Part shown: positions 1 through 6,168 of the stretch, one piece after another | Layout: every line of letters begins with the position of its first letter | How positions within the stretch are numbered: position 1 is the stretch's first letter | Source: Asaia bogorensis | GTDB lineage: Bacteria > Pseudomonadota > Alphaproteobacteria > Acetobacterales > Acetobacteraceae | DNA length: 7,969 bases | Direction: 5' to 3' | Assembly (NCBI GenBank): GCA_945873675.1 | Contig: CAMCEP010000121.1 | Location: 1 to 7,969, forward strand | The notes under the pieces: generated by a model | Seen by the model: the letters and a program-made list of their open reading frames with translations, nothing else | Told to the model about the DNA's origin: nothing | Databases searched by the model: none | Program-made: the position numbers and the translations under genes

Positions 1-189
1 GTGGACAATCCCGAGGACCCTGCGGCCTATGCTCGTGCGTTACGCGCGATCCGTGCCGATCCGGTCGAGGCTGCGCGCCGAGCCCTTCGCCTACGCGAAG
101 TGTTGTGTACACGCCACGCCCCTGCCGCCCATGATGCCGCACTGCGAGCGGCACCAGGCTTTCTTTCGGAGGAGGAACTGCGATGCTAG
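1..189 (+). CDS. 3' end of a probable glycosyltransferase (5' end outside the window)
   Basis: The reading frame is open from the first base and stops with TAG at 187-189, leaving 62 residues. The opening stretch (V-D-N-P-E-D-P-A-A-Y-A-x-A-L-R, then an Arg/Ala-rich helix) resembles the last helix of GT4/GT-B glycosyltransferases, where a 'D-x-P-x-x-x-A-x-A-L' segment follows the nucleotide-sugar site. The GTG at position 1 is therefore probably an internal Val codon and not a start. The frame overlaps the next gene by 7 bp, and that gene is also a glycosyltransferase, which supports a shared glycan-assembly operon. The catalytic part is not visible, so the family is an inference from a short C-terminal tail. 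It could be another protein with an amphipathic C-terminal helix. Confidence 0.5.
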   Translation: MDNPEDPAAYARALRAIRADPVEAARRALRLREVLCTRHAPAAHDAALRAAPGFLSEEELRC

Positions 190-908
190 CGGAGATGCCC
201 GAGATCGGCGTGGTGGTGACTTTGCATCGTGAGGGACTGCTAGCGGCCGCCACCCTCGCCTCGGCCTTCGAGGCAGCGGAGTTCGCCCGCGTTAAGGGGA
301 AGACGGTACGCCTTCTCGCCGTGCTGGACCAACCGGACGCTGTGACCAGGAGTGTGCTGGAATCCTGGCGACATGGGTTGGATGTGCTGGAAGTCGTCAG
401 CGGCGATGTGGGGCTGAACCGCAACACCGCGGTAGCAGCCCTGTCCGCGCGCTTCCTGACAATGCTGGACGGCGATGACCTGTGGGCGCCCGACTGGCTG
501 GTGGCGGCGCATACCTCGGCCTGCGCTGGCCCGCCGGGCGCGGTCTGGCACCCCGAGGCCAACTTCTATTTTGGCCAGCGAGGCAGCGAGCATTGGTTTA
601 TGCACCCGGACATGGAGGCGCCCGGCTTCGATCGGGCCTCCATGGAGTTGATCAACCCTTGGACGTCGCTGTGCTTTGCCCCGCGGGAGCTGTTCATGGA
701 GGTGCCGTACCCCGCCTCCGACCTGACTCGCGGTTTCGGCTACGAGGATTGGCACTGGAATCTAGCCACGGCCGCGCGCGGCGCGCTTCACAAGACCGTG
801 CCCGGCACCGTGCATTTGATCCGACAGAAGCCAGTCTCGCTCGTGCGTCGCACCGCGGCGAGCGGGGCGCTAATGGTGCCGCTGCCGCGCAGCAGCGTTA
901 TAGCCTGA
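183..908 (+). CDS. Glycosyltransferase family 2 (GT-A fold), 3' end altered by an IS remnant
   Basis: A 241-residue protein with the GT2 layout. Residues 8-14 (IGVVVTL) form the first beta strand of the nucleotide-binding half. The metal- and sugar-nucleotide-binding DxD motif is D-G-D-D-L-W at 96-101. G-Y-E-D-W at 186-190 matches the ED motif that holds the catalytic base in many GT2 enzymes. It probably transfers a sugar from an NDP-sugar to a surface glycan in the cytoplasm. The donor and acceptor cannot be read from sequence. The start at 183 is supported by a strong Shine-Dalgarno run (GGAGGAGGA, 168-176) six bases upstream, and the 7-bp overlap with the preceding frame suggests translational coupling. 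There is no transmembrane segment. The stop codon TGA (906-908) lies inside the left inverted repeat of a decayed IS element, so the original C-terminus was probably different. Both key motifs are intact, so activity may be kept. Confidence 0.85.
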   Translation: MLAEMPEIGVVVTLHREGLLAAATLASAFEAAEFARVKGKTVRLLAVLDQPDAVTRSVLESWRHGLDVLEVVSGDVGLNRNTAVAALSARFLTMLDGDDLWAPDWLVAAHTSACAGPPGAVWHPEANFYFGQRGSEHWFMHPDMEAPGFDRASMELINPWTSLCFAPRELFMEVPYPASDLTRGFGYEDWHWNLATAARGALHKTVPGTVHLIRQKPVSLVRRTAASGALMVPLPRSSVIA

Positions 909-922
909 CCCAAAAGAGCTTG
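904..922 (+). repeat. Left imperfect terminal inverted repeat of the IS remnant
   Basis: CCTGACCCAAAAGAGCTTG aligns with the reverse complement of 1215-1233 (CCTAACTCATAGAGCCTCC). Allowing one gap, the blocks CCT, AC, CA and AGAGC agree. The similarity fades outside the CCT, so the outer end is placed there. The GT2 stop codon TGA lies within this repeat. Confidence 0.5.
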
Positions 923-980
923 GAGTGGCGCGGCTTGGCGTGATTGACCGCGCAGACCAATGGCTCCGCGGCGGCACCGG

Positions 981-1227
981 ATGTGGTCGGATGAACGCAG
1001 GGAAGGGTATCGGGAGGCGTGCTTGGACTTTCGGACGCCCCGACAACTTGAAAGGCTTCGTTGTCCTGCCGCGGCGCTGGGTGGTGGAGCGCGCCTTCTC
1101 CCGGTACAGCCGCAACCGTCGCCTTGCCAAGGATCACGAGAACCTCGCGGCGACGCTCACGACCTTCGTCAGACTCGCCGCCATTCAGCTCGGTGTCCGC
1201 CGCCTGGCGCGGACGGAGGCTCTATGA
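981..1227 (+). pseudogene. Remnant of an IS5-family DDE transposase (C-terminal part, with internal deletion)
   Basis: From about 1036 to the TGA at 1225-1227 the frame reads R-P-D-N-L-K-G-F-V-V-L-P-R-R-W-V-V-E-R-A-F followed by R-N-R-R-L-A-K-D-H-E. This is the hallmark C-terminal block of IS5-family transposases, with the catalytic Glu expected in the VVER segment (codon 1087-1089). The two catalytic Asp residues, which lie earlier in the protein, are absent. An ATG at 981 opens M-W-S-D-E-R-R-E-G-Y-R, which resembles the M-W-x-x-x-x-R start of these transposases but is in another frame. The simplest reading is a start and an end joined by an out-of-frame deletion near 1030-1040. The piece cannot encode a working transposase. 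The C-terminal match is firm. The N-terminal piece is suggestive only. Confidence 0.75.
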
Positions 1228-1233
1228 GTTAGG
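1215..1233 (-). repeat. Right imperfect terminal inverted repeat of the IS remnant
   Basis: GGAGGCTCTATGAGTTAGG pairs imperfectly with 904-922. The last transposase codons and the TGA stop (1225-1227) lie inside this repeat, a common compact arrangement in small IS elements. Immediately to the right the base composition changes to AT-rich. Confidence 0.5.
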
Positions 1234-1303
1234 TTCTGGGCACTTTATATTGCTTCCGGATTTAAGGTGAGCTGAATCCAACGCCAGGTTTTATGTGATA
1301 ATC

Positions 1304-1308
1304 AAGGA
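1304..1308 (+). promoter_or_regulatory. Shine-Dalgarno site that selects the start of the AT-rich gene
   Basis: AAGGA lies directly before a cluster of four in-frame ATG codons at 1309, 1312, 1318 and 1321. Spacing is 0 and 3 bases for the first two, too short for initiation, and 9 bases for the ATG at 1318, which is therefore preferred. The 1321 codon at 12 bases is possible but less good. Confidence 0.55.
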
Positions 1309-1317
1309 ATGATGGTT

Positions 1318-1959
1318 ATGATGCTTCACCCTTTGTTAAAAGCAGTAAGGCTCTTATCTCCAAAAAAGCCAATACTGACGCCGATGCTTCAGGAGTTTTT
1401 TTTTCGTCAAAGCCTTGTGGAGATGGGTGTTTGGGGAGGAAAAATTAAAATAGATCACATTAATGGGCGGAGCCATCACTCATTTTGCGGTTGGGTGCCG
1501 ATTGTATTTCCTAATTCTCTTATCTTATTGTTAGAAAAAATACCCAAAGTAAAATATAGGAAGTTTTTTTTCCGCGGTTCAGTTTATCCCGGAAGAGAAT
1601 GGCTTTTCCATTATCCAGACGTGTCAATTAGTGATTATGGTCGCAACAATCAAAAAAAGTACTCTACCGATTATGAATATTATAATGTACTATCTGGCAC
1701 AGAATTTGGATTATCGCCTACTGGTGATTGTCCTTGGTCGTATAGATTTTTTGAAGCGATAATCTGCCATGCAATTCCCGTATTAGGCCCCAAGGATAAT
1801 GATGTTTATTCTGATGGTTTTTACTATTTCCGACACGGAGATCACTTTAATTACAGCGATGAGTGGTGCCGTGAAAATTACCGACTTTTTTTGGAGCGCC
1901 ACACTTTGCGTGGGATTATCTCGCCAGCCCCTGAGAAGCCGTCAGGGAAAAGCGCCTAA
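1318..1959 (+). CDS. Exostosin-like (GT47-type) glycosyltransferase, AT-rich and probably acquired
   Basis: A protein of 213 residues from the preferred start. Residues 130-148 (F-G-L-S-P-T-G-D-C-P-W-S-Y-R-F-F-E-A-I) followed by A-I-P-V-L match the conserved C-terminal block of exostosin-family glycosyltransferases (pattern FxLxPxGD..SxRxFEAI..GxIPV), which binds the sugar nucleotide. An upstream F-F-F-R-G-S and a downstream E-N-Y-R-x-F-L-x-R-H-T-L are also usual in bacterial members. It probably adds a sugar to a surface glycan. The sugar is unknown. The usual small residue before 'AIPV' is His here. No signal peptide or membrane helix is evident. It is shorter than most exostosin-domain proteins (often 300 or more residues), so the N-terminus may be reduced. 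Base use is very unlike its neighbours (about 23 % GC at 1501-1560), with T runs of 9 (1396-1404) and 8, pointing to transfer from a low-GC donor. It stands alone between the IS remnant and a non-coding stretch. Confidence 0.6.
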   Translation: MMLHPLLKAVRLLSPKKPILTPMLQEFFFRQSLVEMGVWGGKIKIDHINGRSHHSFCGWVPIVFPNSLILLLEKIPKVKYRKFFFRGSVYPGREWLFHYPDVSISDYGRNNQKKYSTDYEYYNVLSGTEFGLSPTGDCPWSYRFFEAIICHAIPVLGPKDNDVYSDGFYYFRHGDHFNYSDEWCRENYRLFLERHTLRGIISPAPEKPSGKSA

Positions 1960-2217
1960 CCTTTTAGATGCCGTCCAAGATCATATTTATGAACGGCAGA
2001 GTGCTCACGTTTCCACCCCCGTCTTAATTTGAGATCGAGTGGTATCCAGAGAGTCACGACAAGACGGGATCACGAAGAAAACTCAATTTATTTAATATAC
2101 ATTTATGCGCCTTAGGTCCGGATGAGATGTGACTTCTGAAGACACCCTCTCCGAATTTTTGCTGGCACGTTGAATAGCCCTTTGGCGTGGCTGCAGGCCG
2201 GATGCCCAAGCGATTTC
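1960..2217. other. Non-coding mosaic stretch between convergent genes
   Basis: I see no supportable gene, tRNA or known repeat here on either strand. The first part (to about 2110) keeps the AT-rich character of the preceding gene, and the second part drifts back towards the GC-rich backbone. An 8-bp inverted repeat (CCCGTCTT at 2018-2025 with AAGACGGG at 2061-2068) is separated by 35 bases and lacks a following T run, so it is a weak terminator candidate at best. The stretch may hold the junction of the acquired segment with the older chromosome. Confidence 0.5.
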
Positions 2218-2958
2218 CTATTTGATCATCCGTAACGCCATCACCGCCAGCACCACACCATTCAGCACAAACAACCCGGCCGCCACGCCACGCATCAGCC
2301 GCCCATGGCTTTTGCCAAAAAAGCGCCCAAGCAACGCCACGCCAAGCAGCGCAGGAATGGTGCCGGCGACAAAGCTTATCATCGCCAGCGCCCCACCAAG
2401 GGCGCTACCCGTCGCCGCGGCCCCCGCCAAGGCGCCATAGAGCAGGCCGCAGGGCAGCGCCGATAGCAGCACCCCCAATACGACGCCGCGCAGCCCAGTA
2501 GGCGCCGCCAGTAGCGGGCCAAGCCGCGCTTCCAACACATTCGGCAGGCGCGGCGCCGCCAAGCGCGGCAGCAGCGCCGCGATCCGGCTTGAGGCTTGCG
2601 CAAACATCAGCAGCGAAGCCAGCGCCAACATCCCCGCCAGCCCTAGCCGCCACCCGGTGCCAAGACTGACCGCGCCCACCACCCCGCCAGCAAGCGCACC
2701 AAGCCACCCGTAACCCAATGCGCGGCCCAGATGGTAGGGCGCCAGGGCGGCACCTGATAGCCGTTGCAACACCCCCCCGGATGCTGCGCGATCAGCAACT
2801 GCCGCCGCCTGCGCCAACACAAACGGGCCACACATGGCGGCGCAATGGGTGGCCCCACCCGCCAACCCGGCCACGAACAGCGCGCCCATCACCGCCCAAA
2901 GCCCACCAGGGCCAAGCGCTTCCAGCCCATGCAGGCAATTGGCGAGAAATTCCGCCAT
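2218..2958 (-). CDS. UreH/TauE-like membrane protein (sulfite exporter TauE/SafE-type annotation)
   Basis: A 246-residue, very hydrophobic protein with about six predicted membrane helices, written in the inner membrane. The signature is G-G-A-T-H-C-A-A-M-C-G-P-F at residues 34-46: the HCxxMCGP motif (His38, Cys39, Cys43) of the UreH-like transmembrane family, related to DsbD/CcdA transporters. A second motif, L-P-C-G-L-L-Y-G-A-L, starts the later half, and F-V-A-G-T-I-P-A-L-L-G follows. Members are usually annotated as sulfite exporter TauE/SafE family or as metal- or cytochrome-assembly membrane proteins, and the paired Cys may bind metal or carry out thiol exchange. The substrate is not known. 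The ATG (2956-2958) lies 9 bp after the stop of the UDG gene on the same strand, so the two are probably co-transcribed. No urease, copper or cytochrome oxidase gene is visible nearby to narrow the role. Confidence 0.8.
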   Translation of the reverse strand: MAEFLANCLHGLEALGPGGLWAVMGALFVAGLAGGATHCAAMCGPFVLAQAAAVADRAASGGVLQRLSGAALAPYHLGRALGYGWLGALAGGVVGAVSLGTGWRLGLAGMLALASLLMFAQASSRIAALLPRLAAPRLPNVLEARLGPLLAAPTGLRGVVLGVLLSALPCGLLYGALAGAAATGSALGGALAMISFVAGTIPALLGVALLGRFFGKSHGRLMRGVAAGLFVLNGVVLAVMALRMIK

Positions 2959-2967
2959 GCCGGGCCT

Positions 2968-3792
2968 TCAGCCTTGCGCCTGATCCAGTGTGCGGCGCAG
3001 CAGCAGCAAATCAGCCCAGGCTTCCCGCTTGGAAGCCGGGCTACGCAGCAGATAGGCGGGATGGAGCGTCGGCAAGGCGGGGATGCGGCCAAGGCCGGGG
3101 ATTTCCACATCATGCCAGCGGCCACGAAGGCGGGTGATGCCTTCCTTGCCGCCTATCAGCCCCTTGGCCGCCACGCCCCCCACCAGCACCAGCCGCTTCG
3201 GGCGGACAAGCGCCACCTGGCGGCGGAGAAAGGGCAGGAAAAGCGCCACTTCCGCATCGGTTGGCGTGCGATTCCCCGGCGGGCGCCAGGGCAGGATATT
3301 GGTGATGTAGAAATTGCTCTCTCGCGCCAAGCCGACCGAGCCGAACATCTTATCCAGCAATTGGCCCGAAGCGCCGACAAAAGGCCGCCCGGCGCGGTCT
3401 TCATCCGCGCCTGGTGCCTCGCCAATCAGCATCAGGCCGGAATCGGCCACCCCTTCGCCAAACACCAGATTGGTCGCGGTTTCCTTGAGCGACGAGGCAT
3501 CAAACGCCGCAATCGCCGCTTTCAGCGCCGCCAGATCGGGTGCCGCTTCCGCCAGGGCCTCGGCGCGCGTGATGGCGGGGGGCGCGGCGGCCAGGGCAAC
3601 CGGGGCGGCGCGCACAGGGCGCGGGGCGGGTTCTGGCGCAGGGCGCGCGGCTTCTGGCGCGCGTGCGGGCGCCTCCCCCCTCACCGCCAGGCGATCCGCG
3701 GGGCTTTCCATCAGCGCCTCATCCGCGCCCCAGTCGCATTGCAGCGCCAGGGCGGCGGCCAGGGCGGATCTCTCCTGCTCCATACCCCACAT
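2968..3792 (-). CDS. Family 4-type uracil-DNA glycosylase lacking the iron-sulfur cysteines
   Basis: A 274-residue protein of the UDG superfamily that removes uracil from DNA to start base-excision repair. Motif 1 is G-E-A-P-G-A-D-E-D-R-A-G-R-P-F-V-G at 124-140, and motif 2 is H-P-A-Y-L-L-R at 244-250. R-P-P-G-N-R-T-P at 170-177 and a region around L-R-G-R-W complete the family 4 pattern. Residues about 40-73 form an Ala/Pro-rich linker after a short N-terminal segment (W-G-A-D-E-A-L) usual in alphaproteobacteria. The four Cys that hold the 4Fe-4S cluster in classical family 4 enzymes are replaced: Phe97 and Ser100 (3 apart), then Trp169 and Phe185 (16 apart, as in the family). The only Cys is Cys19. 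The start at 3792 (ATG) is chosen because AGGG lies five bases upstream. ATG 3783 is an alternative, and a TTG at 3819 is less likely. It is transcribed away from the ETF oxidoreductase gene. Confidence 0.88.
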   Translation of the reverse strand: MWGMEQERSALAAALALQCDWGADEALMESPADRLAVRGEAPARAPEAARPAPEPAPRPVRAAPVALAAAPPAITRAEALAEAAPDLAALKAAIAAFDASSLKETATNLVFGEGVADSGLMLIGEAPGADEDRAGRPFVGASGQLLDKMFGSVGLARESNFYITNILPWRPPGNRTPTDAEVALFLPFLRRQVALVRPKRLVLVGGVAAKGLIGGKEGITRLRGRWHDVEIPGLGRIPALPTLHPAYLLRSPASKREAWADLLLLRRTLDQAQG

Positions 3793-3836
3793 ATCGGCCC
3801 TGAGCGGGGTTCCGCGCAACCCGCGGCTTCGCTACA

Positions 3837-3845
3837 TGGGATAAT
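3837..3845 (+). promoter_or_regulatory. Possible extended -10 promoter element for the ETF-QO operon
   Basis: TGGGATAAT matches the extended -10 form (TGn followed by GATAAT, five of six to TATAAT). It lies 25 bases before the ETF-QO start and would place transcription start near 3852, just upstream of the AAAGG ribosome site (3857-3861). No good -35 box is present about 17 bp upstream. It sits in the 78-bp divergent gap between the UDG and ETF-QO genes, where a promoter is needed. Confidence 0.3.
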
Positions 3846-3870
3846 TCGTGAAGGGGAAAGGCGTGGCGTG

Positions 3871-5499
3871 ATGTCTGAAGAACGGGAAGCGATGGAATTC
3901 GATGTGCTGATCGTGGGGGGCGGGCCTTCGGGCTTGGCCGCTGCCATCCGCCTGAAACAGCTCGCGCCCGATATGGCGGTTTGCCTGATCGAAAAGGGCA
4001 GTGAGATCGGCGCGCATATCCTCTCAGGCGCTGTGCTGGAACCGCGCGCGTTGGATGAGCTTATTCCCGATTGGCGTGATGATCCGCCGGCACTGGCGAC
4101 CCCTGCCGGCGATGATCGCTTCATGTTCCTGACGGAAACCAAAGCCTTCAAGTTGCCGACTCCGCCGGCGATGAATAATCACGGCAATTACATTGTCTCA
4201 CTCGGCAATGTCTGCCGCTGGCTGGGCGCAAAGGCGGAAGCGCTGGGCGTTGAGATCTATCCGGGCTTTGCGGCTTCCGAGACGATCATTGAAGATGGCC
4301 AGGTGCGCGGCGTGGTCGCCGGCGTGATGGGCATTGGCAAGGATGGCGAAAAAGGGCCCAATTATCAGCCAGGCATGGAACTGCGCGCCAGCTACACGCT
4401 ATTTGCGGAAGGCTGCCGTGGGTCGCTGACGAAAAAGCTTTTTGAGACCTTCAATCTGCGCGATGGTGCCGCACCGCAAACCTTTGGCCTGGGCATCAAG
4501 GAATTATGGGAAATCCCGAAAGAGAAACATCAGCCGGGTTTGATTTGGCATAGCGTGGGCTGGCCCTTGAACACCGATACTTATGGTGGTTCCTGGCTTT
4601 ATATGCTCGGCGATAATCTGGTCAGCATCGGCTTTGTTGTCGGGCTCGACTATCAAAATCCCTGGCTTTCCCCGTTTGAGGAATTTCAGCGCTTCAAGCA
4701 ACACCCCGCCGTGCGCGCCATGCTGGAAGGCGGCAAGCGCATTGCCTATGGCGCGCGGGCGTTGAATGAAGGCGGCTATCAGGCAATTCCGAAACTCGTG
4801 TTTCCTGGTGGCGCCATCATTGGTGATTCGGCCGGCTTCCTGAATGTGCCGAAGATCAAGGGCACGCATACGGCGATGAAATCCGGCATGATCGCGGCGG
4901 AAGCGCTTGCCGCCGCTTGTGCCACGGAAAATCGCGCGCCGGTCCTGAATGCCTATCCCGAAATGCTGCGCCATTCCTGGATTTGGCCGGAATTGCAGGC
5001 GGTGCGGAATATCCGCCCCGGCTTTGCGAAATTCGGCTTCTGGGGCGGCATGATCAATGCCGCGATTGAAACCTATATCACGCGCGGCAAATCGCCCTGG
5101 ACGCTCACGCATCACGAAGATCACGCTGTGCTCAAAAAGGGTTCGGAATCACCGAAGATCACCTACCCAAAGCCTGATGGTGTTTATTCCTTTGATCGCC
5201 TGTCTTCCGTGTTCCTTGCGAATACAAATCATGAGGAAGACCAGCCCGCGCATTTGAAGCTGCGTGATCCGGCGCGCTGGCAGGGTGTGAATTGGGAAAC
5301 ATTCGCAAGCCCCGAAAGCCGCTATTGCCCTGCCGGGGTATATGAGGCGGTGGGCGTGGAAGAAGGTCAGCCGCGTTTGGTGATCAATGCGCAGAATTGC
5401 GTGCATTGCAAAACCTGCGACATCAAGGACCCGACACAGAATATTGATTGGTGCACGCCGGAAGGCAGCGGCGGGCCGAATTACATTGGCGGCATGTGA
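3871..5499 (+). CDS. Electron transfer flavoprotein-ubiquinone oxidoreductase (ETF-QO)
   Basis: A 542-residue iron-sulfur flavoprotein that oxidises reduced ETF and passes electrons to ubiquinone at the inner membrane, linking acyl-CoA and other flavin dehydrogenases to respiration (EC 1.5.5.1). The FAD Rossmann motif is D-V-L-I-V-G-G-G-P-S-G-L-A at residues 11-23. The C-terminal 4Fe-4S site has all four Cys: 486 (in Y-C-P-A-G-V-Y-E), 510, 513 and 516 (in N-C-V-H-C-K-T-C-D), followed by the family signature D-P-T-Q-N-I-D-W and P-E-G-S-G-G-P-N-Y. The middle part (Y-G-G-S-W-L-Y-M and nearby) corresponds to the membrane/quinone region. Length fits bacterial members. ATG 3871 follows AAAGG at nine bases; an in-frame GTG at 3868 and an ATG at 3892 are less likely. 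The open frame continues far upstream, but that part is antisense to the UDG gene. No ETF subunit genes are in view. A GST gene follows 29 bp later. Confidence 0.97.
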   Translation: MSEEREAMEFDVLIVGGGPSGLAAAIRLKQLAPDMAVCLIEKGSEIGAHILSGAVLEPRALDELIPDWRDDPPALATPAGDDRFMFLTETKAFKLPTPPAMNNHGNYIVSLGNVCRWLGAKAEALGVEIYPGFAASETIIEDGQVRGVVAGVMGIGKDGEKGPNYQPGMELRASYTLFAEGCRGSLTKKLFETFNLRDGAAPQTFGLGIKELWEIPKEKHQPGLIWHSVGWPLNTDTYGGSWLYMLGDNLVSIGFVVGLDYQNPWLSPFEEFQRFKQHPAVRAMLEGGKRIAYGARALNEGGYQAIPKLVFPGGAIIGDSAGFLNVPKIKGTHTAMKSGMIAAEALAAACATENRAPVLNAYPEMLRHSWIWPELQAVRNIRPGFAKFGFWGGMINAAIETYITRGKSPWTLTHHEDHAVLKKGSESPKITYPKPDGVYSFDRLSSVFLANTNHEEDQPAHLKLRDPARWQGVNWETFASPESRYCPAGVYEAVGVEEGQPRLVINAQNCVHCKTCDIKDPTQNIDWCTPEGSGGPNYIGGM

Positions 5500-5528
5500 A
5501 AACGCCAGATCAGAACAGGAAAAATCTT

Positions 5529-6137
5529 ATGCTGAAAATCCACGGTATTGCCCGTTCCCGCGCCTTTCGCTGCATCTGGGCGGCGGAAGAAGCCGGGCTT
5601 GCTTATGAAGTGATCCCGCTTGGCTTCGTGCCTGGCTTCAAGCTGGAACGCCCGCTTGCGATCAACCCGAACAACAAGATCCCCGCTTTGGAAGATGGTG
5701 ATCTGGTGTTGTTTGAAAGCCTCGCGATCAATCTGCATATCGCGGGCAAGGTCGGCGCGCCTTTGATGCCCACCGGGAATGATGCGTCGCGCGTGCTGCA
5801 ATGGACGCTTTGGGCAGCAACGGAAGCCGAGCCGCCTGTCATGCGCTGGGCCTACAACACCTTCATCCGCCCGCCCGCAGATCGCATCGCGGCGGAGGCA
5901 GCGCTTGGCAAGGAAGCCACTGATCAGCGGCTTGCGGTACTCGAATCGGAACTCTCGGCGCGGGATTATTTGGTCGGCAATGGCTTCACCATTGCGGATT
6001 TGAACCTGGCATCGGTGCTCTATGGCGCCTTCATGAATGGGTATGACTTCGCAGCCTTTCCGAAGGCGAAGGCGTGGCTGTCGCGCTGCCTGGAACGCCC
6101 GGCGGCCAAGCGCGCGCGGGCGCAACGCGAAGGCTGA
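5529..6137 (+). CDS. Glutathione S-transferase family protein
   Basis: A 202-residue cytosolic protein with the two-domain GST layout. The N-terminal thioredoxin-like domain (about 1-75) begins L-K-I-H-G-I-A-R-S-R-A-F-R, where Ser10 is the likely glutathione-activating residue. It contains the glutathione-binding N-P-N-N-K-I-P-A-L (46-54, cis-Pro52) and F-E-S-L-A-I (62-67, Glu63-Ser64). The C-terminal helical domain shows the N-capping box F-T-I-A-D-L-N-L-A-S (Thr154 to Asp157). Substrate and class cannot be told from the sequence. The family covers detoxifying transferases, peroxidases and isomerases. ATG 5529 has AGGA eight bases upstream. The open frame extends further back, but that part overlaps the ETF-QO gene. 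With 29 bp after ETF-QO and 31 bp before the next gene, it is probably the middle gene of a three-gene operon. Confidence 0.92.
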   Translation: MLKIHGIARSRAFRCIWAAEEAGLAYEVIPLGFVPGFKLERPLAINPNNKIPALEDGDLVLFESLAINLHIAGKVGAPLMPTGNDASRVLQWTLWAATEAEPPVMRWAYNTFIRPPADRIAAEAALGKEATDQRLAVLESELSARDYLVGNGFTIADLNLASVLYGAFMNGYDFAAFPKAKAWLSRCLERPAAKRARAQREG

Positions 6138-6168
6138 AGCGGCACCGCCGCGAAGGGGAGGAAAGCAT

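Larger units (their letters stand above)
904..1233 (+). mobile_element. Decayed, internally deleted IS5-type insertion sequence (about 330 bp)
   Basis: The region ends in imperfect inverted repeats (904-922 and 1215-1233) and contains the C-terminal part of an IS5-family DDE transposase reading left to right, which stops inside the right repeat. A full-length element of this family is usually about 0.8-0.9 kb, so most of the transposase gene is gone. A possible transposase N-terminus (M-W-S-D-E-R-R, from 981) sits in a different frame from the C-terminal part, which fits an internal deletion near 1030-1040. I could not identify a convincing target-site duplication. The element separates the GC-rich glycosyltransferase genes on the left from a sharply AT-rich segment on the right. 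Exact ends and subgroup (IS1031 or IS427 type) are uncertain. Confidence 0.65.

Noticed and set aside
240..755. Minus-strand open frame across the GT2 gene.
   Set aside because: It mirrors a GC-rich coding gene with intact GT2 motifs, and its translation shows no recognisable domain.
1294..1302. TGTGATAAT, a possible extended -10 promoter box before the AT-rich gene.
   Set aside because: Transcription from it would start at about 1309 and leave out the ribosome site at 1304-1308. No -35 box is seen and such matches are frequent in AT-rich DNA.
2018..2068. 8-bp inverted repeat (CCCGTCTT/AAGACGGG) as a terminator or operator.
   Set aside because: The loop is 35 bases, no T run follows and the repeat is short enough to arise by chance.
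3550..3700. GC-rich repetitive-looking stretch that might be a tandem repeat.
   Set aside because: It encodes the Ala/Pro-rich linker of the UDG, and no regular repeat unit is seen.
2764..3870. Long open plus-strand frame that runs in phase into the ETF-QO gene, as if giving a 911-residue fusion.
   Set aside because: It lies antisense to the UDG and UreH-like genes, which have clear family motifs. Its Arg/Gln/Pro-rich translation matches nothing known, and ETF-QO has its own start and ribosome site at 3871.
4504..5124. Minus-strand open frame of about 200 codons inside the ETF-QO gene.
   Set aside because: It is antisense to a highly conserved enzyme and has no domain or ribosome site of its own.
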